Positions 16,994-25,955 of a DNA stretch of 64,000 nt are shown in pieces. The notes beneath the pieces are model-generated. The model was not told where the DNA came from. It did not search any database and saw nothing but the letters and a program-made list of their open reading frames with translations. The DNA comes from Pedobacter xixiisoli (GTDB lineage Bacteria > Bacteroidota > Bacteroidia > Sphingobacteriales > Sphingobacteriaceae), in NCBI RefSeq assembly GCF_900215335.1, contig NZ_OCMT01000005.1, forward strand, positions 238,130 to 302,129, written 5' to 3'. The number at the start of each line of letters is the position of its first letter. Position 1 is the stretch's first letter. Position numbers and translations under genes: made by a program.

Positions 16994-18316
16994 ATGAGAA
17001 GTTTTTTTAACCCTATTCCCGAAATGGAAGAACAGCTATCGGAAGAAGAACAAAAGAAATACTATAGCAGATTGAAATGGCATGTTTTCTTATCTGCCAC
17101 CATTGGCTATGGCTTATACTACGTTTGCCGTTTATGTTTAAACGTAGTTAAAACGCCGCTGGTAAAAGAAGGCATATTATCCGAAACAGAACTAGGAATA
17201 GTGGGTTCTGCGTTATTTTTTAGTTATGCAGGAGGCAAGTTTGTTAATGGTTTTTTGGCAGATCGAGTAAATATCAGGGTGTTCATGTCCTTTGGTTTAC
17301 TATGCTCAGCTTTGTTATGTATAGCTTTAGGTTTTAAAGTTTCTTTTGTGCTCTTTATTATACTTTGGGCATTTAATGGATGGTTCCAAAGTATGGGTGC
17401 GCCACCAAGTGTGATTGCCATTTCCAGATGGTTTAGCGGAAAAGAAAGAGGAAGTTTTTATGGATTTTGGAGTGCAAGTCACAACATAGGCGAAAGCATT
17501 ACTTTTATCGTCATCTCTTTTGCAGTAACTGCTGCGGGTTGGCAATGGGGTTTTTGGGGAGCTGGCATGTTCGGTATTATTGGAGCAATTATTATCATCT
17601 CATTTTTATATGAAAGCCCAGAAAGCAAAGGAATTTATTTGTTGAAGGAAGAAAAAGTGGCGCACCAAAATGATGCCTCTGTAGCAAAGCAACAAATTGC
17701 GGTTTTAAAAAATCCAGCGATTTGGATTTTGGCATTGTCGAGTTCATTTATGTACATTAGTAGATATGCAATTAACAGTTGGGGCGTTTTTTACTTAGAA
17801 AATGCCAAAGGTTTTTCTATTGTAGAAGCAAGTTCCATCATTTCTATTAGCTCCGTTTGTGGTATCATCGGTACCATACTATCTGGCTTTGTTTCAGATA
17901 GATTTTTCAAAGGAAGTAGAAATGTTCCTGCTTTACTATTCGGAATTTTAAATACATTAGCCATAACACTTTTTTTAAGTGTTTCTAAAGATTATGTTTG
18001 GTTATTTGCCTTGTCGATGGTAGTTTTTGGTATTTCTATTGGCGGTTTAGTTTGCTTTTTGGGCGGATTGATGGCTGTAGATATTGCACCTAAACAAGCA
18101 ACCGGTGCTGCATTGGGTGTGGTTGGTGTAGCCAGTTACATTGGTGCTGGTCTGCAGGATATCATTAGTGGAAAGCTCATTGCAAATGGAAAAGCAATTG
18201 TGGGCACCCAAGTCAACTACGACTTTACACTCATTTCTATTTTCTGGATTGGATCTGCGCTGCTTTCTATGCTGTTATGTTTGTTGATATGGAAATCGAA
18301 ACCGAAAGCCGTCTAG
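16994..18316 (+). CDS. MFS transporter, organophosphate:phosphate antiporter (OPA) family, UhpC/GlpT-like
   Basis: 440 residues with about 12 hydrophobic helices and a central hydrophilic loop (about 210-235). The first helix carries YGLYYVCRLCLNVVKTPL, matching the conserved OPA N-terminal signature. SYAGGKFVNGFLADR is the MFS loop 2-3 motif. OPA members exchange glycerol-3-phosphate or hexose-6-phosphate for phosphate across the inner membrane, or act as UhpC-like sensors. Its position 101 bases after a locus for phosphodiesterases suggests import of the released phosphorylated product. That link is inference. Confidence 0.85.
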   Translation: MRSFFNPIPEMEEQLSEEEQKKYYSRLKWHVFLSATIGYGLYYVCRLCLNVVKTPLVKEGILSETELGIVGSALFFSYAGGKFVNGFLADRVNIRVFMSFGLLCSALLCIALGFKVSFVLFIILWAFNGWFQSMGAPPSVIAISRWFSGKERGSFYGFWSASHNIGESITFIVISFAVTAAGWQWGFWGAGMFGIIGAIIIISFLYESPESKGIYLLKEEKVAHQNDASVAKQQIAVLKNPAIWILALSSSFMYISRYAINSWGVFYLENAKGFSIVEASSIISISSVCGIIGTILSGFVSDRFFKGSRNVPALLFGILNTLAITLFLSVSKDYVWLFALSMVVFGISIGGLVCFLGGLMAVDIAPKQATGAALGVVGVASYIGAGLQDIISGKLIANGKAIVGTQVNYDFTLISIFWIGSALLSMLLCLLIWKSKPKAV

Positions 18317-18337
18317 TTGTTGGTTATATTACAACTC

Positions 18338-18766
18338 CTAGCTATTAATGTAACTCTCTAGCTGCGAAATAGTCTGTTTTTGATCTGCGATAATAAATTT
18401 TACCACATCGCCAATAGATACCATGCCAACAGCTTGATTTGCTGCTACCACTGGTAAATGCCTAATATGTTTGTCGGTCATAACTTGCATGCACAAATCA
18501 ATGCTATCTGTTGCAGCTACAGTAATTGGATTAGCAGTCATTACTTCGCTAATTGGAGTGTCTTTAGATGCCTTGCCCTGTAAAACGATTTTTCGGGCAT
18601 AGTCGCGTTCCGTAAAAATGCCAAGTAATTGTCCTTCTTCCATAATGAGCAAAGCACTAATGTTCTTTTCTGTCATTAACTTTAGTGCATCTAAAACCGA
18701 AGTATTTGGCACTACACTAAAAATCTCTAAAGGTTTTGTGTTGAAGATTTGTTGAACAGTTTTCAT
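18338..18766 (-). CDS. CBS-pair domain protein
   Basis: 142 residues consisting almost only of two CBS motifs (about 8-65 and 72-130). Characteristic blocks are SVLDALKLMTEKNISALLIMEEGQLLGIFTERDYARKIV-type in the first repeat and DSIDLCMQVMTDKHIRHLPVV with GMVSIGDVVKF in the second. Stand-alone CBS pairs bind adenine nucleotides and act as energy or redox sensors. No partner domain is fused here. The next minus-strand gene upstream ends 70 bases away. Confidence 0.92.
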   Translation of the reverse strand: MKTVQQIFNTKPLEIFSVVPNTSVLDALKLMTEKNISALLIMEEGQLLGIFTERDYARKIVLQGKASKDTPISEVMTANPITVAATDSIDLCMQVMTDKHIRHLPVVAANQAVGMVSIGDVVKFIIADQKQTISQLESYINS

Positions 18767-18835
18767 ATTTGGAGGTTGCTTAGTTAACTAAATTTACTTA
18801 AAATAAAAGTAAAACCAAACTGTTACAACAACTTA

Positions 18836-19261
18836 CTAAATATGTATGATTTTAATGGGTTGTTCTTTTGAGTTGCTAAGTTGTTTCCAAGCTTGGTATT
18901 TCTCCAATTCTTTAGCTACCTTTTTAACAACAAATCCTAAAATTACAGCATCGTCCAAAAATCCTAGTCCTACTAAAAAATCTGGTATTAAATCTAAAGG
19001 AGAAATAAAATAAAGCAGCGCCGCCAAAACTGATATCATGGTGGTTTTAGGGATGGCTGTGTAAGTACCGCTGGTATAATCTTTAGCTAGAGAGAAAAGC
19101 AGTTGTAACTGTTCCCATACGTTAGTCAGTGCACCTTTATTTTCGTTTGCTTTGGCGAAACCTTCTTGAATTTTGCTTAAGGTTTTGCCTTTATCTTTAA
19201 TCAAAGTTCCTGCAATCTTACTAAAAGCAAAATAGCTAAACATTAGTTTTTTGAAATTCAT
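18836..19261 (-). CDS. YkvA family (DUF1232) membrane protein
   Basis: 141 residues. The DUF1232 core is near the middle: LAALLYFISPLDLIPDFLVGLGFLDDA (about 78-105), with the typical SPxDLIPD and DD pairs. The N-terminal 60 residues are helical and amphipathic. The core is hydrophobic enough to insert in or lie on the membrane. Function is not established for the family. It lies 40 bases downstream of the GH3 gene on the same strand. Confidence 0.88.
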   Translation of the reverse strand: MNFKKLMFSYFAFSKIAGTLIKDKGKTLSKIQEGFAKANENKGALTNVWEQLQLLFSLAKDYTSGTYTAIPKTTMISVLAALLYFISPLDLIPDFLVGLGFLDDAVILGFVVKKVAKELEKYQAWKQLSNSKEQPIKIIHI

Positions 19262-19301
19262 CTGATATGTTTATGAGTAACTATCAATAAGCATACCTAA
19301 A

Positions 19302-20810
19302 CTAAAGCAACTTTAAAATATCATCAACATACTCTCGGTTGTTAGCTAAACGAGGCACTTTATGTTGACCACCGAGCTTACCTTTTTCTTTCAGCCATTT
19401 ATAAAAAGTGTCTTTTGGTGCATTGTGGACTGTAGGTCTTTTCAGTGCCATGTCCTTAAAACGTTTGGCGTCGTAATCAGAATTTACTTCACGTAAAGTA
19501 TCATCCATTACATCTACAAATTGTTCAAAATCTGTCGGCTGCTGCTCAAACTCAATAATCCACTCGTGGCCACCTGCTTCTTCGCCACTAAAGTAAATAG
19601 GGCAGGCAGTGTAATCTTTTATTTTGGCATTAGTTGCAGCACAAGCTTTCGTTAATGCGTTTTCAGCATTATCTATAATCACTTCCTCACCAAAAGCATT
19701 AATGAAATGTTTGGTGCGCCCAGTAATCTTAATCCTAAAAGGATTTATAGAAGTAAATTGAACAGTATCTCCAATTAAATAACGCCACAAACCAGCATTG
19801 GTACTAATGATGATAGCATAATTTTTGTTCAGCTCTACTTGGTCTAACGAAAGCGTTTTAGGATTTTCATCATCTAAATGTTCTATTGGTAAAAATTCGT
19901 AGTAGATACCATAGTCCAACATCAGCAATAGCTCTTCAGAATAAGATTGGTCTTGTATGCCGAAGAAACCTTCCGAGGCGTTGTAGGTCTCCAAATAATA
20001 CATATCTGGAGATGGAATGAGCTCTTTGAATTGCGCTCTGTAAGGTGCAAAATTCACCGCTCCGTGGAAATAAGCTTCAAGATTTGGCCAAACTTCCAAC
20101 AAATTTTTGGTGCCAGTAATTTCCATTACTTTTTTTGCCAGAACAATAGTCCAAGTAGGTACGCCAGAAATGTTTGTTACATTTTCTTTGATGGTTGCCT
20201 CGGCCATACGGTCTATCTTTTCCTCGTAGTTATCCATCAAGGCGATAGACATATTTGGCGTACGATAATACTCGGCCCAAACCGGTAAGTTTTTAATCAG
20301 TACGGCAGATAAATCTCCAAAATGGATGTCTTCACAAAGCTGATTAATTTGATGGCTTCCACCTAAAACTAAACCTTTTCCAGTAAACATTTGTGCATTG
20401 GGGCGGTTGTTGCAATAGATGGAAAGCATGTCCTTACCACCTTTAAAATGGCATTCTTCCAATGCTTCCTCAGATACTGGAATGAATTTACTTCTATCGC
20501 TAGTAGTGCCTGATGATTTTGCAAACCACTTAATTTCTGAAGGCCACAAAATATTTTGTTCGCCTTGCAACATCCTTTCGATGTAAGGCTTAAGGGTGTC
20601 GTAATTTTGTATAGGTACTCGTTCCTTAAACTGTTGAACGGTTAAAATAGATTTGTAATCGTAACGCTTTCCCCACTCCGTGTTTTCTGCACTAGAAATT
20701 AGCGTGTGTAACCACTCATCCTGTACATCTAATGGGTATTTCATGAAAAGCTCAATCTGATGGATTCGCTTTTTCATATACCACGTAAAAATTGAATTTA
20801 CTATCGCCAT
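19302..20810 (-). CDS. GH3-family acyl-adenylate/acid-amido synthetase-like protein
   Basis: 502 residues matching bacterial GH3 proteins over full length. The start MAIVNSIFTWYMKKRIHQIELF and the KSSGTTSDRSKFIPVS phosphate-binding loop are diagnostic; YLETYNASEGFFG (adenylation motif) and LWRYLIGDTVQF follow. Plant relatives conjugate amino acids to acids such as jasmonate. The bacterial substrate is unknown. It lies 11 bases downstream of lptB, so it is probably cotranscribed with recJ-lptB. Confidence 0.93.
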   Translation of the reverse strand: MAIVNSIFTWYMKKRIHQIELFMKYPLDVQDEWLHTLISSAENTEWGKRYDYKSILTVQQFKERVPIQNYDTLKPYIERMLQGEQNILWPSEIKWFAKSSGTTSDRSKFIPVSEEALEECHFKGGKDMLSIYCNNRPNAQMFTGKGLVLGGSHQINQLCEDIHFGDLSAVLIKNLPVWAEYYRTPNMSIALMDNYEEKIDRMAEATIKENVTNISGVPTWTIVLAKKVMEITGTKNLLEVWPNLEAYFHGAVNFAPYRAQFKELIPSPDMYYLETYNASEGFFGIQDQSYSEELLLMLDYGIYYEFLPIEHLDDENPKTLSLDQVELNKNYAIIISTNAGLWRYLIGDTVQFTSINPFRIKITGRTKHFINAFGEEVIIDNAENALTKACAATNAKIKDYTACPIYFSGEEAGGHEWIIEFEQQPTDFEQFVDVMDDTLREVNSDYDAKRFKDMALKRPTVHNAPKDTFYKWLKEKGKLGGQHKVPRLANNREYVDDILKLL

Positions 20811-20821
20811 CAGATATTCTT

Positions 20822-21556
20822 TTATAGGTTTTTTCTACGTAGAACGAAGTTAGAACCTAGGTAAACCTTTCGTACCATTTCATTTGCTGCCAATACTTCT
20901 GGCGTTCCAGATTCTAAGATTTTACCTTCAAAAAGTAGATAAGCTCTGTCGGTAATGGATAAAGTTTCTTGTACGTTATGGTCGGTAATTAAAATGCCGA
21001 TGTTTTTTTGCTTTAATTTGGCAACAATGCTCTGAATTTCTTCTACCGCGATAGGGTCAACTCCGGCAAAAGGTTCGTCTAATAAGATAAAGTTAGGATT
21101 AGCCGCCAATGCTCTAGCAATTTCGGTACGTCTGCGCTCACCACCAGAAAGTAAATCACCACGGTTTTTTCTCACCTTGTGTAAGCTAAATTCGTTGATG
21201 AGCTCTTCCAGTTTTTCCTTGCGTTCCTCTTTATTTAGTTTGGTCATTTCTAAAATGGCCATAATGTTATCTTCTACTGTTAGCTTGCGAAACACACTCG
21301 CTTCTTGCGCTAAATAACCAATCCCTTTTTGAGCACGGCGGTACATTGGGTCTTTGGTAATGTCTTCGCCATCTAAAAAAATATTGCCTTCATTTGGCTT
21401 AATCAAGCCCACAATCATGTAAAACGATGTTGTCTTTCCTGCCCCATTCGGCCCTAATAAACCCACAATTTCTCCTTGACTAACTTCAAATGAAACATCG
21501 TTAACAACAGTACGTTGCTTGTATTTTTTAATGAGATGCTCGGCTTTTAGAATCAT
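20822..21556 (-). CDS. lptB: Lipopolysaccharide export ABC ATPase LptB
   Basis: 244 residues, full length. Walker A is GPNGAGKTTSFYM, the Q-loop region is GIGYLAQEASVFRKL, the signature LSGGERRRTEIARAL, Walker B FILLDEPFAGVDP, and the switch His is in LITDHNV. The TTSFYMIVGL and FAGVDPIAVEEIQ blocks are LptB-specific. It powers LptFG to move LPS from the inner membrane to the LptC-A-D bridge. The lptFG genes are not in this window. Confidence 0.96.
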   Translation of the reverse strand: MILKAEHLIKKYKQRTVVNDVSFEVSQGEIVGLLGPNGAGKTTSFYMIVGLIKPNEGNIFLDGEDITKDPMYRRAQKGIGYLAQEASVFRKLTVEDNIMAILEMTKLNKEERKEKLEELINEFSLHKVRKNRGDLLSGGERRRTEIARALAANPNFILLDEPFAGVDPIAVEEIQSIVAKLKQKNIGILITDHNVQETLSITDRAYLLFEGKILESGTPEVLAANEMVRKVYLGSNFVLRRKNL

Positions 21557-21607
21557 TTATATTTACGATTTACGATATTAGATTTACGACTGACCACTGA
21601 TACCTAA

Positions 21608-23308
21608 CTACTTCAATCTAATTCCTTTTATATTTAGTTGTATTCGCTTTTTATCTTTCCAGTTATTTTCTTCTATCGTATAACAAATAGAAAATGGCTG
21701 GTTTGGTTTTAACAATTTTTCAAATTCTCCAAGATTAAAACCGATAGCTTCAAAAATAGTCGAATTTTGTTGTTTTACATTTATTTTTAGATGATTTGTA
21801 CCCACAATTTGCGCAGCACTAGCTAGAGTCACATTTTTAGTGGTAAATACCGGTGCCATATTCAAAGGGCCAAATGGTGCCATTTGCGAAAGTACCCTGA
21901 AAAACTTGCCATTTATCTGTGCAAAATCTATTTCTGCATCAATGTTAATTTCTGGAATTAATAAGGCTGGATCTATGCTATTAGACACTACTTGTTCAAA
22001 TCTATCAGCAAAAGTTGATAAATTTTCTGGCGCAATGGTTAAACCTGCCGCATATTTATGTCCACCAAATTGAATCAATAAATCGCTGCATTCTACCAAG
22101 GCTTCGTATAAGTCGTAGCCTACAACAGAGCGAGCTGAACCTGTATAATTACCGTTAGAATGAGTTAAAACGATGGTTGGTCGGTAGTATTTTTCCGTTA
22201 ACCGAGAAGCCACAATGCCAATTACTCCTTTGTTCCAGCTTTCCTGAAACACCACCGTAGTTTTTCGATTAATCAATACTTCATCTTGTTCAATAATGGC
22301 CAGTGCTTCTAGGGTAATATCCTTATCGAAACTCTTACGTTCTGTATTTTGTAGGTTGATGAGCGCACTTTGTTCATCTGCAATAAAATCTTCTTCACTA
22401 AGCAGCATTTTCACTGCTTCGTTGGCATGTCCCATCCGCCCTGCGGCATTTATACGAGGGGCCAACATAAATACCACATCCATAATAGAGTAGTTTTCGG
22501 TTTTACCTGAAATCTGCATCAATGCTTTTAATCCAGTAGATGGATTTTCATTTAATTTAAGCAAGCCATAGTACGCCATCACTCGATTTTCATCTACAAT
22601 GGGAACAATATCGGCAGCAATACTGACCATGCACAAGTCCAAATATCTTTCATACAGCTCGTCTGGTAAATCTTTGGCAATACAATAAGCTTGCGCCAGC
22701 TTAAAACCAATGCCACATCCCGAAAGTTCCTTAAATGGATATTCGCAATCGTTGCGTTTTGGGTCTAAAACAGCTACTGCGTTGGGTATTTCTGCTGCCG
22801 GCAAGTGGTGGTCGCAAATGATAAAATCGATGCCTAATGAATTTGCGTAGGCTACTTTATCATTAGAACGAATACCACAATCTAAAGCGATGATTAAATC
22901 AAAACCATTGGTGTTTGCATAATCAATGCCTTGTGTAGAAATTCCGTAGCCTTCGCTGTGTCTATCTGGGATATAGTAGGCAATATTTTTAGTGAACTGA
23001 TGAAAAAATTGGTAAGCTAGCGCTACTGCAGTAGTTCCATCCACATCATAATCACCATAAATTAAAATTTTCTGCTCCTTGGAAATCGCTAAATCAATTC
23101 TGTCGATAGCAGCTTCCATATCCTTCATTAAAAACGGGTCGTGAAGGTGGGCTAATTGAGGCCTGAAAAAATGCCTAGCTTCTTCAAAAGTAGCTATACC
23201 ACGGTTCACTAAGATTTCTGCTAGATTCCTATCTATGGTTAACTGATGGGATAGTTCATCTATTACCTCACGATTTGTATGTTGATGATGTACCCACCTT
23301 TTTTCCAT
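21608..23308 (-). CDS. recJ: Single-stranded-DNA-specific 5'-3' exonuclease RecJ
   Basis: 566 residues. The DHH phosphoesterase motifs are all present: IYGDYDVDGTTA, ALDCGIRSND, CDHHLP and the LDPKR block. The DHHA1 domain contains GRMGHANEA, ARSVVGYDL and FGGHKYAAGLTI, and an OB fold closes the C-terminus. RecJ degrades single-stranded DNA in recombination and mismatch or base repair. Its start is divergent from the hydrolase at 23512, with a palindrome array in between. Confidence 0.96.
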   Translation of the reverse strand: MEKRWVHHQHTNREVIDELSHQLTIDRNLAEILVNRGIATFEEARHFFRPQLAHLHDPFLMKDMEAAIDRIDLAISKEQKILIYGDYDVDGTTAVALAYQFFHQFTKNIAYYIPDRHSEGYGISTQGIDYANTNGFDLIIALDCGIRSNDKVAYANSLGIDFIICDHHLPAAEIPNAVAVLDPKRNDCEYPFKELSGCGIGFKLAQAYCIAKDLPDELYERYLDLCMVSIAADIVPIVDENRVMAYYGLLKLNENPSTGLKALMQISGKTENYSIMDVVFMLAPRINAAGRMGHANEAVKMLLSEEDFIADEQSALINLQNTERKSFDKDITLEALAIIEQDEVLINRKTTVVFQESWNKGVIGIVASRLTEKYYRPTIVLTHSNGNYTGSARSVVGYDLYEALVECSDLLIQFGGHKYAAGLTIAPENLSTFADRFEQVVSNSIDPALLIPEINIDAEIDFAQINGKFFRVLSQMAPFGPLNMAPVFTTKNVTLASAAQIVGTNHLKINVKQQNSTIFEAIGFNLGEFEKLLKPNQPFSICYTIEENNWKDKKRIQLNIKGIRLK

Positions 23309-23327
23309 TGTAGTTTTTATTTGTTTA

Positions 23328-23456
23328 GACGCATAATTATGCGTCTTTACTGGTTATGTTGACACACATGATTTTGTGTCTTTATTGGTTATCGTTGAGA
23401 CACGTGATCATGTGTCTTTACATTTTTTATACTACGAAGACATATAATCGTGCGTC
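23328..23456. repeat. Array of four short palindromes between recJ and the MBL hydrolase gene
   Basis: Units at 23328-23345 (perfect 18-base palindrome GACGCATAATTATGCGTC), 23361-23380, 23399-23416 and 23439-23456 share the pattern GACRCATGATnATGYGTC followed by TTTA. Start-to-start distances are 33, 38 and 40 bases. Copies 2-4 are imperfect, with several differences leaving G-T pairing. The irregular spacing and absence of unique spacers exclude a CRISPR. Confidence 0.8.
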
Positions 23457-23462
23457 CTTAGT

Positions 23463-23470
23463 TATATTTG
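23463..23470 (+). promoter_or_regulatory. -7 promoter element for the MBL-fold hydrolase gene
   Basis: TATATTTG is a full match to the Bacteroidota TAnnTTTG element and lies 41 bases upstream of the ATG at 23512, immediately after the fourth palindrome. Confidence 0.5.
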
Positions 23471-23511
23471 CAACCTGTAAATATATCATAAAATTCCCTA
23501 CGTAAAAAGAG

Positions 23512-24282
23512 ATGGCGATACAAGTTTTTACCTTATCAGAAGGTTCGTATTCAGTAGATGCAAGCAAGAAATTCGTGCCTTTCGATCCTGCCAAAGATAA
23601 TCCGAAGGATAGACCTGCTTCTTTATTCATTAACGTTCAGCCATTTCTGGTAAAACTGGAAAACAGTTTGGTATTGTTTGATACGGGTTTAGGATATAGC
23701 AACGAGGAGGGTAAACTTCATTTGCATGAAAATATTAAAAAGGCTGGTTTCGACCCAGATGATGTAGAATTGGTATTAATGTCGCATTTACATTTCGACC
23801 ATTCGGGCGGTATGGTGCATCATTACAATGGAAAAATGGAATTGAGTTTTCCTAATGCTACCTATGTAATGCAGCGTGGTGAATGGGAAACAGCTTTTTC
23901 TAGTAAATCTTCGTCATATCATACCGATATTTTCGATTTTGTACAACGCAATGCCCAAATTCATTTGATAGAAGATAGTGGTACTTTAACCGACGAAATC
24001 AGTTACGAATTTACTGGCGCACATTGTCCATATCATCAGGTATTTCTAATTGATGATGGAGAAGATAAGGTGTTTTTTGGTGGAGATGTATTGCCGGAAC
24101 CAGAAGAATTGATTAGGAAATTTGTGGCTAAGTACGATTTTGATGGTCGCAAGGCGATGGAATTGAGAGACGAATTTGGTCGTAAAGCAGCAGCAGAAAA
24201 GTGGAAATGCCTTTTTTATCACTCTAAGTCAAAAACGCAGGCTTTTGTAGAATTCGAAGACGAAAAGTTTAAAATTATTTAG
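23512..24282 (+). CDS. MBL-fold metallohydrolase
   Basis: 256 residues. The metal-binding motif is MSHLHFDHSGG (about 102-112, HxHxDH), with further ligands in TGAHCPYHQ and FFGGDVLPE. The overall layout resembles the lactonase/AiiA-like branch of the superfamily, but many functions share it and I assign no substrate. There is no signal peptide, so it is cytoplasmic. The ATG at 23512 follows a promoter-like element and gives the usual short first strand. Confidence 0.85.
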   Translation: MAIQVFTLSEGSYSVDASKKFVPFDPAKDNPKDRPASLFINVQPFLVKLENSLVLFDTGLGYSNEEGKLHLHENIKKAGFDPDDVELVLMSHLHFDHSGGMVHHYNGKMELSFPNATYVMQRGEWETAFSSKSSSYHTDIFDFVQRNAQIHLIEDSGTLTDEISYEFTGAHCPYHQVFLIDDGEDKVFFGGDVLPEPEELIRKFVAKYDFDGRKAMELRDEFGRKAAAEKWKCLFYHSKSKTQAFVEFEDEKFKII

Positions 24283-24411
24283 GTTGAAATTGAAAGATAA
24301 CTATTTAAGGAAAATTTAATATTTCCCAACTCCTTAAAGTTTTACAATTTTACTTATAGAGAGCTTTATTTTTTTATGAAAAATTAAGGAATTAAGATTA
24401 GTTAAGAAAAG

Positions 24412-24439
24412 CTTAATGTTTCTTAATTTCTTAATGGTT
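24412..24439. repeat. Dispersed 28-base repeat, copy 1
   Basis: The 28 bases from CTTAATGTTTC to TTAATGGTT are the exact reverse complement of 35361-35388. It lies in the 256-base gap between the MBL hydrolase and the response-regulator gene, which otherwise holds only AT-rich sequence with TTAAGGAATTAAG-like repeats. Confidence 0.7.
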
Positions 24440-24538
24440 TAAAATTGCTATTGATAGAAAAACCACTCTCCTCAAGCATTATTGAATAAAGACTAGCTAC
24501 TAAAATCTTAATTTCCTAAATAAATACTTTTGATGATT

Positions 24539-24946
24539 TTAGTTTACCGCTTCCAGCAACTCCTTTAATCTGTCAATCGATAAAGGTTTCGAAATAAATC
24601 CCTTAACAGATTTGTAACTTTTTGCTTTTTCAATATCGTTCTCATAAACAGACGAAGAAAGCATATACATATCGTTATCTGCTTTTAGATCTAGGGCTTC
24701 AAAAGCTTCAATAAATTCCCAACCATTTAAAATAGGCATATTAATGTCTATCAAAACTAGGTCTGGTAAATTTTGGTTGTCCGATAAAAGGTCCTTAATG
24801 TAGTCGATGGCGAGCTGCCCATTATGTTTTGCGCATATTTCTACATCGTACCCTGTTTTCTCAACAATTTTGCTGATGATGAAAATGTTGATGTCGTCAT
24901 CATCGATGACCAAGAGATTAATTTTAGAAGAAGGTGTACGTTGCAT
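24539..24946 (-). CDS. Single-domain response regulator (CheY-like)
   Basis: 135 residues forming one receiver domain. Acidic residues are in LLVIDDDDINIF, the phospho-acceptor Asp is in LVLIDINMP (about 65), the conserved Ser is in YMLSSSVYEND, and the Lys is in GFISKPLS. There is no output domain, so it must act by protein contact or phosphorelay. No histidine kinase is nearby, which makes it an orphan. Such single-domain regulators are abundant in Bacteroidota. Confidence 0.92.
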   Translation of the reverse strand: MQRTPSSKINLLVIDDDDINIFIISKIVEKTGYDVEICAKHNGQLAIDYIKDLLSDNQNLPDLVLIDINMPILNGWEFIEAFEALDLKADNDMYMLSSSVYENDIEKAKSYKSVKGFISKPLSIDRLKELLEAVN

Positions 24947-25029
24947 CTTGCTTTTATGAAATACTTGTTAACCGCTGTGAAAGTATATTTCATAAGTGGA
25001 TTACTAAAGATACATTAAATTATTTAACA

Positions 25030-25057
25030 AAAAAAAATCCAAGTTATACTTGGATTT
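25030..25057 (-). terminator. Intrinsic terminator of the yceI gene
   Basis: AAATCCAAG (25035-25043) and CTTGGATTT (25049-25057) form a 9-base stem with a 5-base loop. Read on the minus strand it is followed by an uninterrupted T-run (25030-25037 as A). It lies just beyond the yceI stop at 25081. Confidence 0.85.
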
Positions 25058-25080
25058 CTAAATACCTATTTAATAGGATA

Positions 25081-25677
25081 TTATTTTTTTGCTACTAATT
25101 TAACAGCGAGAGTGAAATCATCATAGATGAAGTTATCGCCAATACTACTGAAGATAGATTTTGATTTGTATTCGATACCATATTTAGTTCTGTCTACAGT
25201 TATTTTTTCAGCAACAGCAGTTACAGTTTTATCTGCATTCCAAGTAAGTTTTGCTGGGAAAGAGATAGAGTTGGTTTTTCCTTTGATAGTTAAATCTCCA
25301 GTGATTTTTACATCTGTACCAGTGCCTTCAACTTTTTTGATTACGAAGTTCGCTGCTGGGAATTTTTCTACACCAAAGAAATCATCATTTTTCAAATGCT
25401 TGTCTAAATTCGGGCTTGGTTTGTCACCATCCATAGTTTGTATAGAGGTCATATTAGCAATAAAACCGCCACCTGCTAAATTTTTACCGTTAAATTGTAA
25501 GTTTCCAGAAGTTAAAGCGATAGTTCCAGTGTGTGAACCAGAGAATTTTTTACCTTCCCAGTTTACAGTAGATTTAGTTACGTCTACAGTGTAAACATCA
25601 GCCTTTGGCTTAAAAGCGAAGAAAGAAAAGCTAGCCACAAGAGCTAACATTAAAATAGAAGTGATTTTTAATTTCAT
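25081..25677 (-). CDS. YceI-like lipocalin-fold periplasmic protein
   Basis: 198 residues with a signal peptide (about 1-24). The mature protein shows the YceI pattern: YTVDVTKSTVNWEGKKFSGSHTGTI, MTSIQTMDG, LKNDDFFGVEKFPAANFVI, ITGDLTIKGKT and a closing IYDDFTLAV strand. YceI proteins form a beta-barrel that binds long-chain isoprenoids. It is a single-gene unit with a near-consensus TACCTTTA element on the minus strand at 25701-25708 and a clear terminator. Confidence 0.93.
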   Translation of the reverse strand: MKLKITSILMLALVASFSFFAFKPKADVYTVDVTKSTVNWEGKKFSGSHTGTIALTSGNLQFNGKNLAGGGFIANMTSIQTMDGDKPSPNLDKHLKNDDFFGVEKFPAANFVIKKVEGTGTDVKITGDLTIKGKTNSISFPAKLTWNADKTVTAVAEKITVDRTKYGIEYKSKSIFSSIGDNFIYDDFTLAVKLVAKK

Positions 25678-25896
25678 TGTTGAATAATTTATAGTTAGCG
25701 TAAAGGTATCTAATTTTAAAATGAATTGGCGTTGACCTATGTTAAGATTTTACAATTTTGTGTAGGTGTTTAGTTTGTTTGCTGGTTAGTTGTTTAGGAA
25801 ATATGTTGCCAAGCATAAGATTTTGATTATTGGAGCTTGATTAATTTAATTTATTTGAATGCCACCTTTAAGTCATTTAGTATCAGTAAAGTGAAA

Positions 25897-25911
25897 ACAA
25901 GCTAAGCTTGT
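25897..25911. promoter_or_regulatory. Perfect palindrome in the yceI-mutL divergent gap
   Basis: ACAAGCTAAGCTTGT has two 7-base arms around a single A, about 45 bases before mutL. It is a possible operator or chance dyad. No known regulator is indicated. Confidence 0.3.
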
Positions 25912-25955
25912 CCGCCTTATTTTCGTTAAATTAGCGGCTTTACAAAGCGAAATAA

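Noticed and set aside
3369..18316. Classical glycan polysaccharide-utilisation locus
   Set aside because: No glycoside hydrolase, polysaccharide lyase or SGBP of known type is present, so a glycan substrate is not supported.
23328..23456. CRISPR-like array
   Set aside because: The repeats are short, unequal palindromes with linkers of similar sequence rather than unique spacers, and no cas genes are present.
23512..24282. Quorum-quenching AHL lactonase
   Set aside because: The HxHxDH motif and layout fit many metallo-beta-lactamase-fold enzymes; nothing distinguishes a lactonase.
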